A stretch of 64,000 nt of DNA from Dorea longicatena (GTDB lineage Bacteria; Bacillota; Clostridia; Lachnospirales; Lachnospiraceae), in contig NZ_CP102280.1 of assembly GCF_025150085.1 (NCBI RefSeq), positions 2,801,001 to 2,865,000 of the forward strand, in the 5' to 3' direction. Under the pieces are notes generated by a model. That model saw nothing but the letters and a program-made list of their open reading frames with translations, made no database searches and had not been told where the DNA came from. Positions 1 to 8,600 of this stretch are shown piece after piece; position 1 is the first letter of the stretch, and each line of letters begins with the position of its first letter. A program made the translations under genes and the position numbers.

Positions 1-499
1 CTTCACATGCTGCAATTAGTTTTTCCAGACTGTAATTATCCTCCATTGTCTCTTTATGCAATAAAAATGCCAGACGGACACATTCTTCTTCCTGATAATC
101 CGCAACTTTTACCATATACTCCGTCAATATATGAAACTTCTCCCATATATCCTGTTTTGCCAAAGGATAATAACAAAAGTAATATCTGCCCTCTTCATAG
201 AAAATGTATTCCGGATCCATCAGGATACAATGAATATCCAGAAGATAACGTTCCGCTTCCTTAAGTACATTTCCTAACTGTTCCATAAAGTGCCTTATAT
301 CTTCTGCTTTTAATTTCGCTCTGGCATACATCGCCTGCATTGATACCTTACCACTTACATCATAATCATAATAACTGCTGCCATTAACACCTCTTCCTCC
401 TACATGCAAAAAGCCCTCCGGCGAATTTGCTTTTAACATTTTCATCTGGTAATCCTCTTTATATAATACGTGTTCTTCTATCGTTATCTTTCGTTCCAT
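1..499 (-). CDS. DUF6382-type protein of the Tad locus, 3' end beyond window
   Basis: An open frame of 166 codons starts at an ATG at 497-499 and runs off the left edge without a stop. The residues are protein-like, beginning MERKITIEEHVLYKEDYQMK and continuing through an acidic and aromatic region. I recognise this as the N-terminal DUF6382 domain that in Clostridia usually precedes an FHA domain in proteins encoded at the end of Tad pilus operons. The FHA part would lie outside the window and cannot be seen. The gene follows tadE by 13 bases in the same direction, so it is probably the last or next-to-last gene of the pilus operon. The function of the family is not established, though an FHA part would suggest phosphopeptide binding. 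The family call is from memory. Confidence 0.75.
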   Translation of the reverse strand, partial: MERKITIEEHVLYKEDYQMKMLKANSPEGFLHVGGRGVNGSSYYDYDVSGKVSMQAMYARAKLKAEDIRHFMEQLGNVLKEAERYLLDIHCILMDPEYIFYEEGRYYFCYYPLAKQDIWEKFHILTEYMVKVADYQEEECVRLAFLLHKETMEDNYSLEKLIAACE

Positions 500-512
500 T
501 ATCTGATCCTTC

Positions 513-920
513 TCATTTTTTAATCCTTCTGATATCCCGGATATATTTCTCCGGTTCCGTCACCGCTGCACGGCTTTCTACAGATATTGCCATTTTCTTT
601 CGTCTTGCAGCTGCCTGTACTTTAATTTCATCTTTTCCCACACTGCTTTGTACTCTTATTCTTGAAAATAAGATACACTTCCTTCCCACCCTTTCTTTGA
701 ATAACGCATTTAATTCACTCTCGCTGATTCCATCCTTTTCTCTCACCTTTGTACTTCCCGTAACCGCCGTTTCATATGCGGCTCCTGCAATAATATTCTT
801 GTCATGATAATAAAAAGATATCCTTATACATCCCATGATCAGGAATAATATCATTGGTATCAGAAAAGCCATCTCCACGGTAAAACTACCCTTTAACCAC
901 CTTTGCTTTCTTTCCTCCAT
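513..920 (-). CDS. tadE: TadE-like pseudopilin
   Basis: This is a 135-residue protein with a class III prepilin-like N terminus: a short basic leader ending in KGS, then TVEMAF with the conserved Glu, then a hydrophobic stretch of about 20 residues (12-32). It matches the TadE family of minor pilins, which are cut by the dedicated prepilin peptidase and incorporated into or needed for Flp pili. The rest is a soluble extracellular domain. It lies in the Tad operon directly downstream of the prepilin peptidase gene, with 1 base between them. The start gives a leader of normal length. The family is clear, but the exact role among the two TadE-like proteins here is not. Confidence 0.85.
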   Translation of the reverse strand: MEERKQRWLKGSFTVEMAFLIPMILFLIMGCIRISFYYHDKNIIAGAAYETAVTGSTKVREKDGISESELNALFKERVGRKCILFSRIRVQSSVGKDEIKVQAAARRKKMAISVESRAAVTEPEKYIRDIRRIKK

Positions 921-921
921 C

Positions 922-1353
922 TCAGATTCCTCCTATACATACCCCAAGCAGATATCCCACTGTCAGAAATGGATAAAAAGGAAAAGCAAGTCCTTTCTTT
1001 TTTCTTTTTATTACCACACAGATCAATCCGATAATTCCAAGGATGAAAAATGCCGTCATAAGCACTTCCAAAAGTCCCCAGATTCCCAGATATATCCCCA
1101 GGATCAGAATTGCCAGGCTGTCCCCATACCCAATCGCTTCATTGGTAATTTTACTAATCCATAAAAATAATATGCCGCTTAATCCACCGGCCACCGACAA
1201 TTTCCAGTCTACATTTCCCGTCAGTACCTGATAGATGATCACCCCTGCCATACATAGCAGAAGTACATCCCGCGGAACTTTCCGTATTCTATAATCCATC
1301 ATTGACAGTCCTGTTAATACAGCCATTGCCAGCACCTTGCTTATTGTCCACAT
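922..1353 (-). CDS. Prepilin peptidase, A24 family
   Basis: This is a polytopic membrane aspartyl peptidase of about 143 residues that cuts Flp and TadE-type leaders. Both catalytic Asp regions are visible: MDYRIRKVP near the N terminus, and the family motif in the form GYGDSLAIL. Four to six hydrophobic segments fill the remainder. I start it at the ATG at 1351-1353 because an AGGGGG stretch lies upstream; a longer frame to 1425 would add 24 hydrophilic residues absent from relatives. The gene overlaps the end of the upstream pilin-like gene by 13 bases, which suggests translational coupling. It lacks the N-terminal methylase domain of large PilD enzymes, as expected for a Tad-type (CpaA) peptidase. 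Confidence 0.85.
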   Translation of the reverse strand: MWTISKVLAMAVLTGLSMMDYRIRKVPRDVLLLCMAGVIIYQVLTGNVDWKLSVAGGLSGILFLWISKITNEAIGYGDSLAILILGIYLGIWGLLEVLMTAFFILGIIGLICVVIKRKKKGLAFPFYPFLTVGYLLGVCIGGI

Positions 1354-2177
1354 CTGGAACAGGCCCCCTTTCCTGCCGCCTCCGATATCGGTATTGCATA
1401 TATCGTCCGTTTTAAACCACTGCACGACAGCGAACTGTGATACCGGTCTCCCGAATTCGTAATATAAATGTTTCCCCCGTTTCCTTTTACACAGTGTTCA
1501 CATGGATAGTATTTGCCTCCGTTTTCATTGCGAAGTCCCTCTACCAGTTCCAAATGAGTCATGCGGATCGACAGATCCAGATGCGAACAATGATAATCTT
1601 TATGATATACAAGTCCTGTTTCCGTTACATACACCGTATCATTTCCCGTATCCATCCACCCTTCCCGTTCATATCCGCTCCACGCCTTTATCTTCATTTT
1701 CTCACTGCATTTTACCGGAGCAATCCCAAATAGCGGCACCGGAATGACTACCTGATACTCTGCCGTTAATTTACCGATCCCGGTTCGGGCCGACATCTTC
1801 GACCGTGAACAGTCTATTCCACTGCTCCCGCCTCTTACAATACTTCTTCCAAGCCGTTCTTCACCCACTGCATACACCAGATCATTCTCTATCCTTGACG
1901 GCATCAGCATCTGCGTCACACAACTTTCTTTAGCTGCTTTTTTTCCTGCATATTGAAGACCGCTTCTCACTGCCGTATGTACTGCCATCATCTCCAGAAG
2001 ATACAACATCGTAACGACTGCCAGAAAGAACACCGGTACAGCAACCGCTGCCTCTGCCGTCACGCTTCCTTTCTGTCTGTCATCGGAAAATCTGCGCAAT
2101 AGTTGTGAGACGGATAAAGATACCCTTTCAAGGCCTGAATAACAGATAGGTTGTGAGGGGAGTAAATTGTTACTCAT
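1341..2177 (-). CDS. TadE-like pseudopilin with C-terminal double Cys/His repeat
   Basis: A 278-residue protein. Residues 34-75 hold a pilin-like segment (KGSVTAEAAVAVP followed by a hydrophobic helix), so it is probably cut and assembled like TadE. The C-terminal third contains two copies of a short module of the form Y-H-x4-C then a run ending C-x2-C (around YHKDYHC ... CEHC and YHSSLSC ... CSRC). This looks like a small metal- or disulphide-stabilised repeat that I know from clostridial Tad loci but cannot name. The ATG at 2177 has AGGA 8 bases upstream. The gene overlaps the peptidase gene. It may be an adhesive tip subunit; that is inference only. Confidence 0.75.
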   Translation of the reverse strand: MSNNLLPSQPICYSGLERVSLSVSQLLRRFSDDRQKGSVTAEAAVAVPVFFLAVVTMLYLLEMMAVHTAVRSGLQYAGKKAAKESCVTQMLMPSRIENDLVYAVGEERLGRSIVRGGSSGIDCSRSKMSARTGIGKLTAEYQVVIPVPLFGIAPVKCSEKMKIKAWSGYEREGWMDTGNDTVYVTETGLVYHKDYHCSHLDLSIRMTHLELVEGLRNENGGKYYPCEHCVKGNGGNIYITNSGDRYHSSLSCSGLKRTIYAIPISEAAGKGACSRCGQ

Positions 2178-2291
2178 AATGCGAATCCTGCTCCTTTCTT
2201 TGTTTTTTTATTATAATTTTGGGATATTTTTGATGCCTGAAAGGGCATCTTTATCCGCCTCATACTATTACATCTTGTTCTCTGATTCTTT

Positions 2292-3728
2292 CTACTGATA
2301 ACCGTAATATGTCCGGTACTGATACTTTATTCCTCTTCTTAGATTACACACTGTACGGATCTCCATTCTTCCTGCACAGTAATCGATCCGGAACGCCGGC
2401 TGTCCGTAAATGCTCTGCATGTTTTTCTCAATGATGCCCATTGCCCGCATAGACATGCGTTCCTTTCCTTCCAGAAATAAGAGCATCCTCATATAGTCTT
2501 TGTATCCCATACCATCCTGCATATCCATGCCGGTTCCTGTATCTTCATCTGTTCCAAGTTTCATAAGACCGGACAACGATAACTGCCAGTTCGTATCATC
2601 TTTGGTAATTGCGGCCTTTTGCCCGTCTAAAAGTGATCTGACATCCATAACAGATTCTCCATATGCCCAGGCAAGCAGGATTCCCTGCGCCGCTGCCTCT
2701 GTAACAGCCGGGACTGCCAGGAGTGTACATAAAGTTCCGGCTGCAGCCCTTGCTTCCGCCTGTTTTGTACTGCTCGTCTGAAGATAAATATAATTCGGCA
2801 CAAATCTCAACATCACAAGCTTCTTTGCCACCGTTTCCAGATTCCCTTTGTCACTTTCCCGGCCCGCCAGAATATATTCCAGTTCATAATCAAGTTCTCC
2901 TCCTTTCGGTCCATCGGTAAAATCTGTAAAATGATCTATCACATATTCTCCGAGCAAAACGGACGTCAACGTTCCATCCTCCGGTTCCACATCTGAAAAA
3001 GCCCCATATCCGGTATGATTTTCTCTTTTTTCCGGCATCTCCTGTAATGATATCTGTTTCTCCGATATTGTCTTATCTTTCGGAAGCACAAGTTCTAAGA
3101 TTGGTGAACGTTTCAATTCTGCTACATGCTGCATCGGATTTTCCTCTTCCGGAAGTTCTGCTTCCTGTTCTCCTAAAAGATCCTTAAGCTGATCATTTTG
3201 CTTTTCCTCTTCCTCAGTAAATTCATCCGCTTTCTCTTCCTGGTTCTTCCAGAGAGAGACATTTCCCAGATATTTATCCGCCCACGCGATCCCGTACTTA
3301 TGTTTCATGTATTTTCCGACCTGATCACGAAATAACTCTCCGCTATTATCTGTAAACAACTGGATCCGCTCTATCTCATTTTCCATATCTGCATCGTAAT
3401 AAGAAAGACGATCCAGAATATTCTGTTCCGTGTAAGTCCCAGTCTCATAACCGCAATCAATGGCAAATACGTCATAATTTTCCAGTAATTCTTTCTGATA
3501 TTCTGCAAATACACATTCCAATGCCCGGTTCATATCTGCCCGCCTGTAATTCTTTGCCATCTGCACCGACGCACTTTCCACAAGAGCCAGTATCAAAGAA
3601 ACAAACAGAACAAAAGTCAACGTCAGATAGACTGTAACTTCTCCATTCAAACAGTCCCTATCCGGCCGCTTTTCCTGCACTCTTCGGTATCTGCATAATC
3701 TACAGCCGGCCGCTTCTTTCGAATGCAT
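2292..3728 (-). CDS. DUF5702 family Tad-locus protein
   Basis: A 478-residue protein whose N terminus has a pilin-like signature: GEVTVYLTLTFVLF, a hydrophobic helix at about residues 30-50. A long extracytoplasmic region follows, with an acidic Glu-rich linker around residues 165-200. It matches the DUF5702 proteins that accompany Flp pilus genes in Clostridia, whose job is not known. It stands between the Flp pilin gene and the TadE-like gene and is probably co-transcribed. The N-terminal region before the helix is basic and Cys-rich (CRLCRYRR), so the start may lie further in. The family call rests on context plus the N-terminal signature. Confidence 0.75.
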   Translation of the reverse strand: MHSKEAAGCRLCRYRRVQEKRPDRDCLNGEVTVYLTLTFVLFVSLILALVESASVQMAKNYRRADMNRALECVFAEYQKELLENYDVFAIDCGYETGTYTEQNILDRLSYYDADMENEIERIQLFTDNSGELFRDQVGKYMKHKYGIAWADKYLGNVSLWKNQEEKADEFTEEEEKQNDQLKDLLGEQEAELPEEENPMQHVAELKRSPILELVLPKDKTISEKQISLQEMPEKRENHTGYGAFSDVEPEDGTLTSVLLGEYVIDHFTDFTDGPKGGELDYELEYILAGRESDKGNLETVAKKLVMLRFVPNYIYLQTSSTKQAEARAAAGTLCTLLAVPAVTEAAAQGILLAWAYGESVMDVRSLLDGQKAAITKDDTNWQLSLSGLMKLGTDEDTGTGMDMQDGMGYKDYMRMLLFLEGKERMSMRAMGIIEKNMQSIYGQPAFRIDYCAGRMEIRTVCNLRRGIKYQYRTYYGYQ

Positions 3729-3734
3729 AATAAC

Positions 3735-3911
3735 TTAAATTCCCGAACTTTCACTGGTGATTTTTTCAAAGATTGTCTGCACCAGACTGGTAAGCTGGGA
3801 TTTGAAGATGATAACAAGCCCAATGAGAACCACCAGGATCAATATCACTTCCACTACTCCGATTCCCCTGTCATCTTTTAATACCTGTAATGCATATCGT
3901 ATTCTCCACAT
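3735..3911 (-). CDS. flp: Flp-type IVb pilin, 58 aa
   Basis: This short gene encodes MWRIRYALQVLKDDRGIGVV, then a hydrophobic helix EVILILVVLIGLVIIF and a short polar tail ending SESSGI. The pattern Gly-x4-Glu in front of a long hydrophobic helix (RG/IGVVE) is the class III prepilin cleavage site of Flp pilins, and the total length is typical. The ATG at 3909-3911 follows GGAAGAGATGTT. It lies 6 bases from the DUF5702 gene and 23 bases from tadC. As the major pilus subunit it would be cut by the A24 peptidase encoded at 922-1353 and polymerised by the TadA/B/C machine. Confidence 0.85.
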   Translation of the reverse strand: MWRIRYALQVLKDDRGIGVVEVILILVVLIGLVIIFKSQLTSLVQTIFEKITSESSGI

Positions 3912-3934
3912 AACATCTCTTCCTTTCTTATCCT

Positions 3935-5140
3935 TTATATCTGCATGGTCAAAAAAGCCGGGACTATAACAATGATCAATACCACTACCAGCATCAGAAA
4001 CATTGGCAAAAGCAGTTTCGTTCCTGCTTCTTCACCCAGTCTTTTCGCCCGCGCCTTCCGTTCTTCAAAAGCCTGTATGGATTCCAGCTTTAAAAGTTCT
4101 GATAATCCCTTCGTTCCTTTTCTTAAATTTTGTGACAATAGTGCTCCTAGCCTTATATAAATCTGCAGATCACATCGTCTTCCAAAATTTTCATAGCCTT
4201 CAGCTTCTGTTACGCCGCTGTCCATTTCATGGCAGGTCTGTCTCATTTCTTCATATACGTATCTTTCATTTTCGTCTTCTTTTTCCTTCATGTATCCTTC
4301 GGTTATCTTTCTCCATGCTTTCTTTACCGTCATTCCTGCACCAAGATACAATGTCAGTTTGCTGATGACTTCCGGATAATCTTCGATCATCTGCTTTTTC
4401 CTTTCTTCTTCTGCCTTTCGGATATTCTGTTTTTGTAATGCATACAGAAGTATCCCTATCATCATTCCCATTACCGTTATAACCGGTCCGCGTTCATTAA
4501 AGGGCTGATAATATCTGAGTTCATTTGTGCCCAGCATCTCTGGCAGAATTAGTTTTTTCTTTTCTTTTGTTGCTGTATCTGCTTTTTTTATTGCCTCTTC
4601 AACGTCCTTTTTTGTGCTTTCTTCTCCGCTTAGTTTTTTCGGATATACACATGCCACGCACTGATAAGAAGCCTGCTCTTTTTCGTTTGCCGTATAGTTA
4701 AGGACTGCATTCAGTTTTACAAGAACTCCTTTTTCAGAGATATTCTGCTCCTTAAGTTTGCCCTGGATATCCATTACGTCATACCGGTCCAGTTCCCAGG
4801 AGACCTTCACAGGCTCCCCCGGGATATCTGTGACCAGATCCAGGTCCTCATCCACACGATCCAATGTCTCATTACCGGCCAATATCAGCCTGTCCATTTT
4901 CCTGATGATCCTTGAGAATAATTCCTGTACCTCCTTCGCAGAATACTGTCGCTCTGATACCTCTACCGAAGTCCGGACCTTTTTCTTTTTATTTCCGATC
5001 TCCACATCCAGTTCTTCCACTTTTTTCCCTTTTCCGTAGTCATTTCTCTCTATGGATGGTGTCATCTGTATCCGGGAACATGCCGTATCCGCTCCCGTCA
5101 CTAATATCCCCAAAGCAATGATCAGGCCTGCTGCCTTCAC
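3935..5140 (-). CDS. tadC: TadC-like inner membrane protein with extracytoplasmic insertion
   Basis: A type II secretion F-domain protein that with TadB forms the membrane platform of the Flp pilus. The C-terminal half has the F-domain pattern: GAGMTVKKAWRKI, a soluble helical region, then a hydrophobic C-terminal helix (PMFLMLVVVLIIVIV). The first 230 residues are unusual: one N-terminal helix followed by a large soluble, probably extracytoplasmic domain. I place the start at the GTG at 5138-5140, whose G is shared with the TAG stop of tadB, which gives a tight coupled start. A frame reaching 5203 would overlap tadB by 64 bases. The family is clear; the start is moderately sure. Confidence 0.8.
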   Translation of the reverse strand: MKAAGLIIALGILVTGADTACSRIQMTPSIERNDYGKGKKVEELDVEIGNKKKKVRTSVEVSERQYSAKEVQELFSRIIRKMDRLILAGNETLDRVDEDLDLVTDIPGEPVKVSWELDRYDVMDIQGKLKEQNISEKGVLVKLNAVLNYTANEKEQASYQCVACVYPKKLSGEESTKKDVEEAIKKADTATKEKKKLILPEMLGTNELRYYQPFNERGPVITVMGMMIGILLYALQKQNIRKAEEERKKQMIEDYPEVISKLTLYLGAGMTVKKAWRKITEGYMKEKEDENERYVYEEMRQTCHEMDSGVTEAEGYENFGRRCDLQIYIRLGALLSQNLRKGTKGLSELLKLESIQAFEERKARAKRLGEEAGTKLLLPMFLMLVVVLIIVIVPAFLTMQI

Positions 5141-5916
5141 TATACGTCGATTCTCAGGAGCCTTACTCCAAGATAATAAGCGCCCACGTAGATTCCGAGA
5201 CATAGCGTCATCACCCCTATTCCTGTTACATTCCCATACAATTCTTCCATGAAATCAGAAAAACTAAGTGACATATAAGCAATAATCCCATACGGAACCA
5301 TCGACATGATCTGAAATTCATATTTCTTTGCGGCAAGTAGTGTATCAATCTCTCTTTTTACCTCTATCTTATCGCCGATCTGACTCGTTGTATTACGGAT
5401 AATCCCGATCATATCCCCGCCACTTTTCTTCGCTGTTACAAATACTGTCACAAAGCTTTTTACATCCTCTGACGGAACCTTCTCTGCAAATTCTTCCAGG
5501 ACCTGTTCAACCGGAATATGCATTCTTAATTTCCTTGTAATGAGAAGTAATTCTCTGGAAATCCTCGCTTCTTCAGGATATTGTATCTTAAGTTCTTTTT
5601 GCGTTTCATAAAATGCATTTTCCACCGAATATCCTGTATTAAGCGCCGACGACAGTGTCTGTATCATCTCCCGGAACTGTTTTTGAAATTCCTGTTCCTT
5701 CTTTTTACTTTCTTCTTCCAGGAATTCCCTGTACAGCCAGATTCCCGGCAGTATCAAAAAAATAACGGCCCACACTCTGCGATAATAAAGCCAGGCTGTA
5801 ATGCCGATCATTCCGGCCGTCTTCATCCCTGCTTTTGTGCGTTCTTTAAATGTAATATCCTGCTGCCACAAGTTTTTCGCGGTGAAAAAGTTCCGCAACT
5901 TTTTTCCATTCTCCAT
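5140..5916 (-). CDS. tadB: TadB-like inner membrane platform protein
   Basis: A type II secretion F-domain protein of about 258 residues. It has two hydrophobic segments close to the N terminus (GMIGITAWLYYRRVWAVIFL), the conserved soluble helical core with ALNTGYSVENAF and a KKSGGDM stretch, and two C-terminal membrane helices. It works with TadC and the TadA ATPase in pilus assembly. The conserved KER motif ahead of the first helix is encoded inside the end of tadA, so the start must lie within tadA. I use the ATG at 5914-5916, which has AGGA upstream; another ATG at 5946 is possible. The overlap with tadA of 71-101 bases is large. Confidence 0.82.
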   Translation of the reverse strand: MENGKKLRNFFTAKNLWQQDITFKERTKAGMKTAGMIGITAWLYYRRVWAVIFLILPGIWLYREFLEEESKKKEQEFQKQFREMIQTLSSALNTGYSVENAFYETQKELKIQYPEEARISRELLLITRKLRMHIPVEQVLEEFAEKVPSEDVKSFVTVFVTAKKSGGDMIGIIRNTTSQIGDKIEVKREIDTLLAAKKYEFQIMSMVPYGIIAYMSLSFSDFMEELYGNVTGIGVMTLCLGIYVGAYYLGVRLLRIDV

Positions 5917-7090
5917 GGACTTTATTTTCCTGATCCTTTTTTTCATTTTCTGTTACATTTTCATCCTCCTTACGAATCTCTTCATACCGGTAAATCGTCT
6001 GCAAATGGATCTGTCCATCCCAATATCCTAATACCTCTGTTACTTCCAGCATCTTCCTGCTTTTATCCCGAAGCCTTCCAAGATGTACAATGATATCCAG
6101 TCCTGACGCGATCTGACGCTCAATTGCGGGGAGGGGAAGGTCCATTCCCATCAGTACCATAGTTTCCAGACGGCTTATCATGTCCTTCGGACTGTTCGCA
6201 TGCCCCGTACTGAGACTTCCGTCGTGTCCTGTATTAAGTGCCTGAAGCATATCAATCGCTTCCGCCGAGCGCACTTCTCCTACGATGATACGGTCCGGCC
6301 TCATACGAAGCGCCGATTTGATCAGATCTCTGATCGTGACCTCCCCGGTTCCTTCTACGTTCGCGTTCCTTGCCTCCAGTCTTACAAGATTCTTTATATT
6401 CTGAATCTGCAATTCTGCATTGTCTTCAATTGTGATGATGCGTTCATTTTTTGGAATGTACTGCGATAATGCATTTAAGAATGTGGTTTTCCCGGATCCG
6501 GTTCCACCACTGATGAATATATTGTATCCGGCGGCTACTAATGAAGCCAGAAATCCCGATACTTCTGAATTGATTGACTGCCATTCCATCAGTTTATTCA
6601 TTGTAATTACTTCTTTTGCAAATTTTCGGATTGTAACGATCGGTCCGTTCAGCGCTACCGGTGGCAGCACAACATTTACACGAGATCCGTCCGCAAGTCT
6701 GGCATCCACTATCGGTGATGCCTCATTTACCAGTCTGTTAGATCCTGCCACGATCTGCTGGATCACATCTTCCAGCTTGTCCGCCGACAAGAATCTTTTA
6801 TCTGACTGGGATATCCTCCCTGCCTTTTCAATAAAAATATTTTGTGTTCCATTGATCATAATCTCTGTAATATCATCATCTTCCAGAAATTCCTGCAACA
6901 GATCCAGTTTCCGGAATGCATTGAAAAGTTCTTTTCCAAGCATTGTCTTCTGATCAAGCGGCAGATATTCTTCCTGTGAGACTTCCTGAAGTACTTCATA
7001 GATCAATTCTGTCAGCTCTTCATCCTCCATGTCCCTTGTCATATCTAATCTGGCCAGGATTCTTGCATGGAGCTGCTCTGCTTCTATCAT
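5846..7090 (-). CDS. tadA: TadA/CpaF secretion ATPase
   Basis: A 414-residue hexameric ATPase of the type II/IV secretion family that powers Flp pilus assembly. The N-terminal domain contains the family pattern [13 protein letters not shown] and [14 protein letters not shown]. Walker A is GGTGSGKTT, followed by an Asp box ([12 protein letters not shown]), Walker B ([10 protein letters not shown]) and a His box ([14 protein letters not shown]). The length is close to the usual 400-450. The ATG at 7088-7090 follows AAGGATG. The C-terminal tail ([14 protein letters not shown]) is the normal family ending, which shows that the overlap with tadB is real and not an annotation error. Confidence 0.93.
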   Translation of the reverse strand: MIEAEQLHARILARLDMTRDMEDEELTELIYEVLQEVSQEEYLPLDQKTMLGKELFNAFRKLDLLQEFLEDDDITEIMINGTQNIFIEKAGRISQSDKRFLSADKLEDVIQQIVAGSNRLVNEASPIVDARLADGSRVNVVLPPVALNGPIVTIRKFAKEVITMNKLMEWQSINSEVSGFLASLVAAGYNIFISGGTGSGKTTFLNALSQYIPKNERIITIEDNAELQIQNIKNLVRLEARNANVEGTGEVTIRDLIKSALRMRPDRIIVGEVRSAEAIDMLQALNTGHDGSLSTGHANSPKDMISRLETMVLMGMDLPLPAIERQIASGLDIIVHLGRLRDKSRKMLEVTEVLGYWDGQIHLQTIYRYEEIRKEDENVTENEKKDQENKVHGEWKKVAELFHREKLVAAGYYI

Positions 7091-7096
7091 TCTTTA

Positions 7097-8014
7097 TCAT
7101 CCTTCCAGTTCTTTTTTTATCATCTTATGTCTGACATCATCGTATCCCATCAGATGTAACTCCTCTTCAAACTGGAACATCTTTGCCTGCGCCACCTCCT
7201 CTTTTATTACTGCTACATGTATCTCTGTACACATCCTCAGAAGTTCATATACACCCCGGATTCCTTCATCGATATCCAATATCAGCACTTCATATATGCT
7301 CTGGCTGGCAATCTGCTCTATGAATCTCATCCATTCTTCTATCTTTACTGCCTTCAGATCTTCCGACATCCTCATTGGCAGAAGATAGTCAAGCGGCCCC
7401 ATATGCTTTACCATACCCGCAAGTGCTGCTCTTAAATGCTTCTTTTCCTGTCTCGAATAATAGAGTGCATCTGCGACTGTCTGTCCAATCTCAGGAAAAT
7501 GACCGCCGATACCTCCATACATCTCGAGATTCAGATACAATACATTATATGTTTTGGCCAGATCTTTCCCCAGTCTCAATGCATATCCGGTCTTCCTGCT
7601 TCGATGAACAGGGGAAAATATTCCGATGATCCGAACCTTTTCTTTCTTCACCGTGCCAAGAAAGAAATTCCCCGGTTCTACCGACTCCTGGCACTGTTCG
7701 ATCACATCTCTTAAGATGGCCTCTCCGGACTGATATTTATTAATAAGTTTCTCATGCGTCTCATGTGCCACGTCTTCCGATTGTGTCAGAACAAACACAC
7801 TTTCTGCCCGTACTTTTTGCCGCTCTTCCTTTGGATAACCGCTGCCGATCAGAAGAATATCAATCGGTGATTCCTCCTGCAGTCTCAGGGCCTGCGCAAC
7901 ACTGTTACACACCTGCACTCCAAGCGCCAATTCCTTGGTCTTCATAAAAAAATGTGCAAGCGCCGCCGCATATCTCTCTTCCTGGTCGCAAATTACCAGA
8001 TTTCTGCTTACCAC
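7097..8014 (-). CDS. TadZ/CpaE-like protein with degenerate ATPase
   Basis: A 305-residue protein whose N-terminal 100 residues look like a receiver-type fold and whose remainder looks like a MinD/ParA-type ATPase, the layout of TadZ/CpaE proteins that localise Tad pili. The deviant Walker A (normally KGGVGKT) is replaced by SPVHRSRKTGYA, so ATP hydrolysis is doubtful, as reported for several TadZ proteins. DIDEGIRG may be the remnant of the switch region. It starts at a GTG (8012-8014) with GGAGGG 7 bases upstream. It is the first gene of the operon behind the promoter at 8150-8179, and tadA starts 6 bases after it. Confidence 0.78.
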   Translation of the reverse strand: MVSRNLVICDQEERYAAALAHFFMKTKELALGVQVCNSVAQALRLQEESPIDILLIGSGYPKEERQKVRAESVFVLTQSEDVAHETHEKLINKYQSGEAILRDVIEQCQESVEPGNFFLGTVKKEKVRIIGIFSPVHRSRKTGYALRLGKDLAKTYNVLYLNLEMYGGIGGHFPEIGQTVADALYYSRQEKKHLRAALAGMVKHMGPLDYLLPMRMSEDLKAVKIEEWMRFIEQIASQSIYEVLILDIDEGIRGVYELLRMCTEIHVAVIKEEVAQAKMFQFEEELHLMGYDDVRHKMIKKELEG

Positions 8015-8149
8015 ATACTATCCCTCCTTCAATACATTATAAAAATGTCTGAAACGTCTTGCCGATATGGCACTGAATTCATTGAATCTTTTGAATCTAA
8101 CAATTAGAACTACAAATCAGATACAAGCTACTTCGTAACTTGTAGGCTG

Positions 8150-8179
8150 ATTATATACCTGATAATTTATATTTGTCTA
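8150..8179 (-). promoter_or_regulatory. Probable sigma-A promoter of the Tad operon, with stem in leader
   Basis: Read on the minus strand, TAGACA (8174-8179) is followed after 18 bases by TATAAT (8150-8155). The transcript would have a leader of about 130 bases before the tadZ-like start. Just after the promoter, a 10-pair stem with one wobble (arms TACAAGTTAC and GTAGCTTGTA) could form. There is no U tract, so it looks like a structured leader and not a terminator. Confidence 0.55.
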
Positions 8180-8215
8180 TGGTATTTTTAAAAATTTTTA
8201 ATCTTTGTGCAATGT

Positions 8216-8425
8216 TCACATAATTTGATAGAAAGTTATACCGTAAAGCATGGCAACCCCAGGAAATCCAAGGATTCCCGATGTCAAAAATGTGACAGGA
8301 TTCATTCCCACACACGCAGAAATCCCCTGTCCGTCAAGAAATCCGTTTACAAAAAATATGATTGCGAAGCTGACAATTCCTCGAACCAGGAAATTTACTG
8401 CAATTTTTGTTCCCCATTTCTTCAT
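8216..8425 (-). CDS. bofA: BofA-like inhibitor of pro-sigma-K processing
   Basis: A 69-residue protein with two hydrophobic segments and the BofA signature towards the C terminus (GMNPVTFLTSGILGFPGVAM, then LLYG-like MLYG). In Bacillus, BofA sits in the forespore outer membrane and holds back the SpoIVFB protease until engulfment is complete. The protein here is slightly shorter than Bacillus BofA (87 residues). It is separated from neighbours by more than 100 bases on both sides. The ribosome binding site is weak (AGAAATAAGAA). The family assignment is good; the role in this organism is inferred from the family. Confidence 0.8.
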   Translation of the reverse strand: MKKWGTKIAVNFLVRGIVSFAIIFFVNGFLDGQGISACVGMNPVTFLTSGILGFPGVAMLYGITFYQIM

Positions 8426-8502
8426 AATTGTTCTTATTTCTTTTTACTTTTTTTAATTATATGTCCTTTTATCCATACTTTATTCCACTCTTTTATATAC
8501 TT

Positions 8503-8556
8503 TGGTATCTACAGAACCCGCCACCGGCAGTTTCTTCCGAACGCATGGCGATACAA
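8503..8556 (+). repeat. Dispersed intergenic repeat, copy A
   Basis: This sequence reads GGTATCTACAGAACCCGCCA then CCGGCAGTTTCTTCCGAACG then CATGGCGATACAAAAAA. It matches copies at 19791-19865, 22296-22327, 20389-20416 and 49471-49566 with few differences. Its centre is a small palindrome of the GCCACCGGC type. It lies directly next to the terminator of the dCMP deaminase gene. Confidence 0.65.
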
Positions 8557-8590
8557 AAAAACAGGTCCGGAATTCCTTTTCCAAACCTGT
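8554..8590 (-). terminator. Intrinsic terminator of the dCMP deaminase gene
   Basis: A 12-pair stem with two G-U wobbles is formed by arms at 8561-8572 and 8579-8590, followed on the minus strand by seven T. It lies 10 bases after the stop at 8601. Confidence 0.85.
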
Positions 8591-8600
8591 TTTTCATATC

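Noticed and set aside
8130..8155. Riboswitch before the Tad operon
   Set aside because: Only one 10-pair stem is seen; no known riboswitch motif or alternative pairing was recognised.
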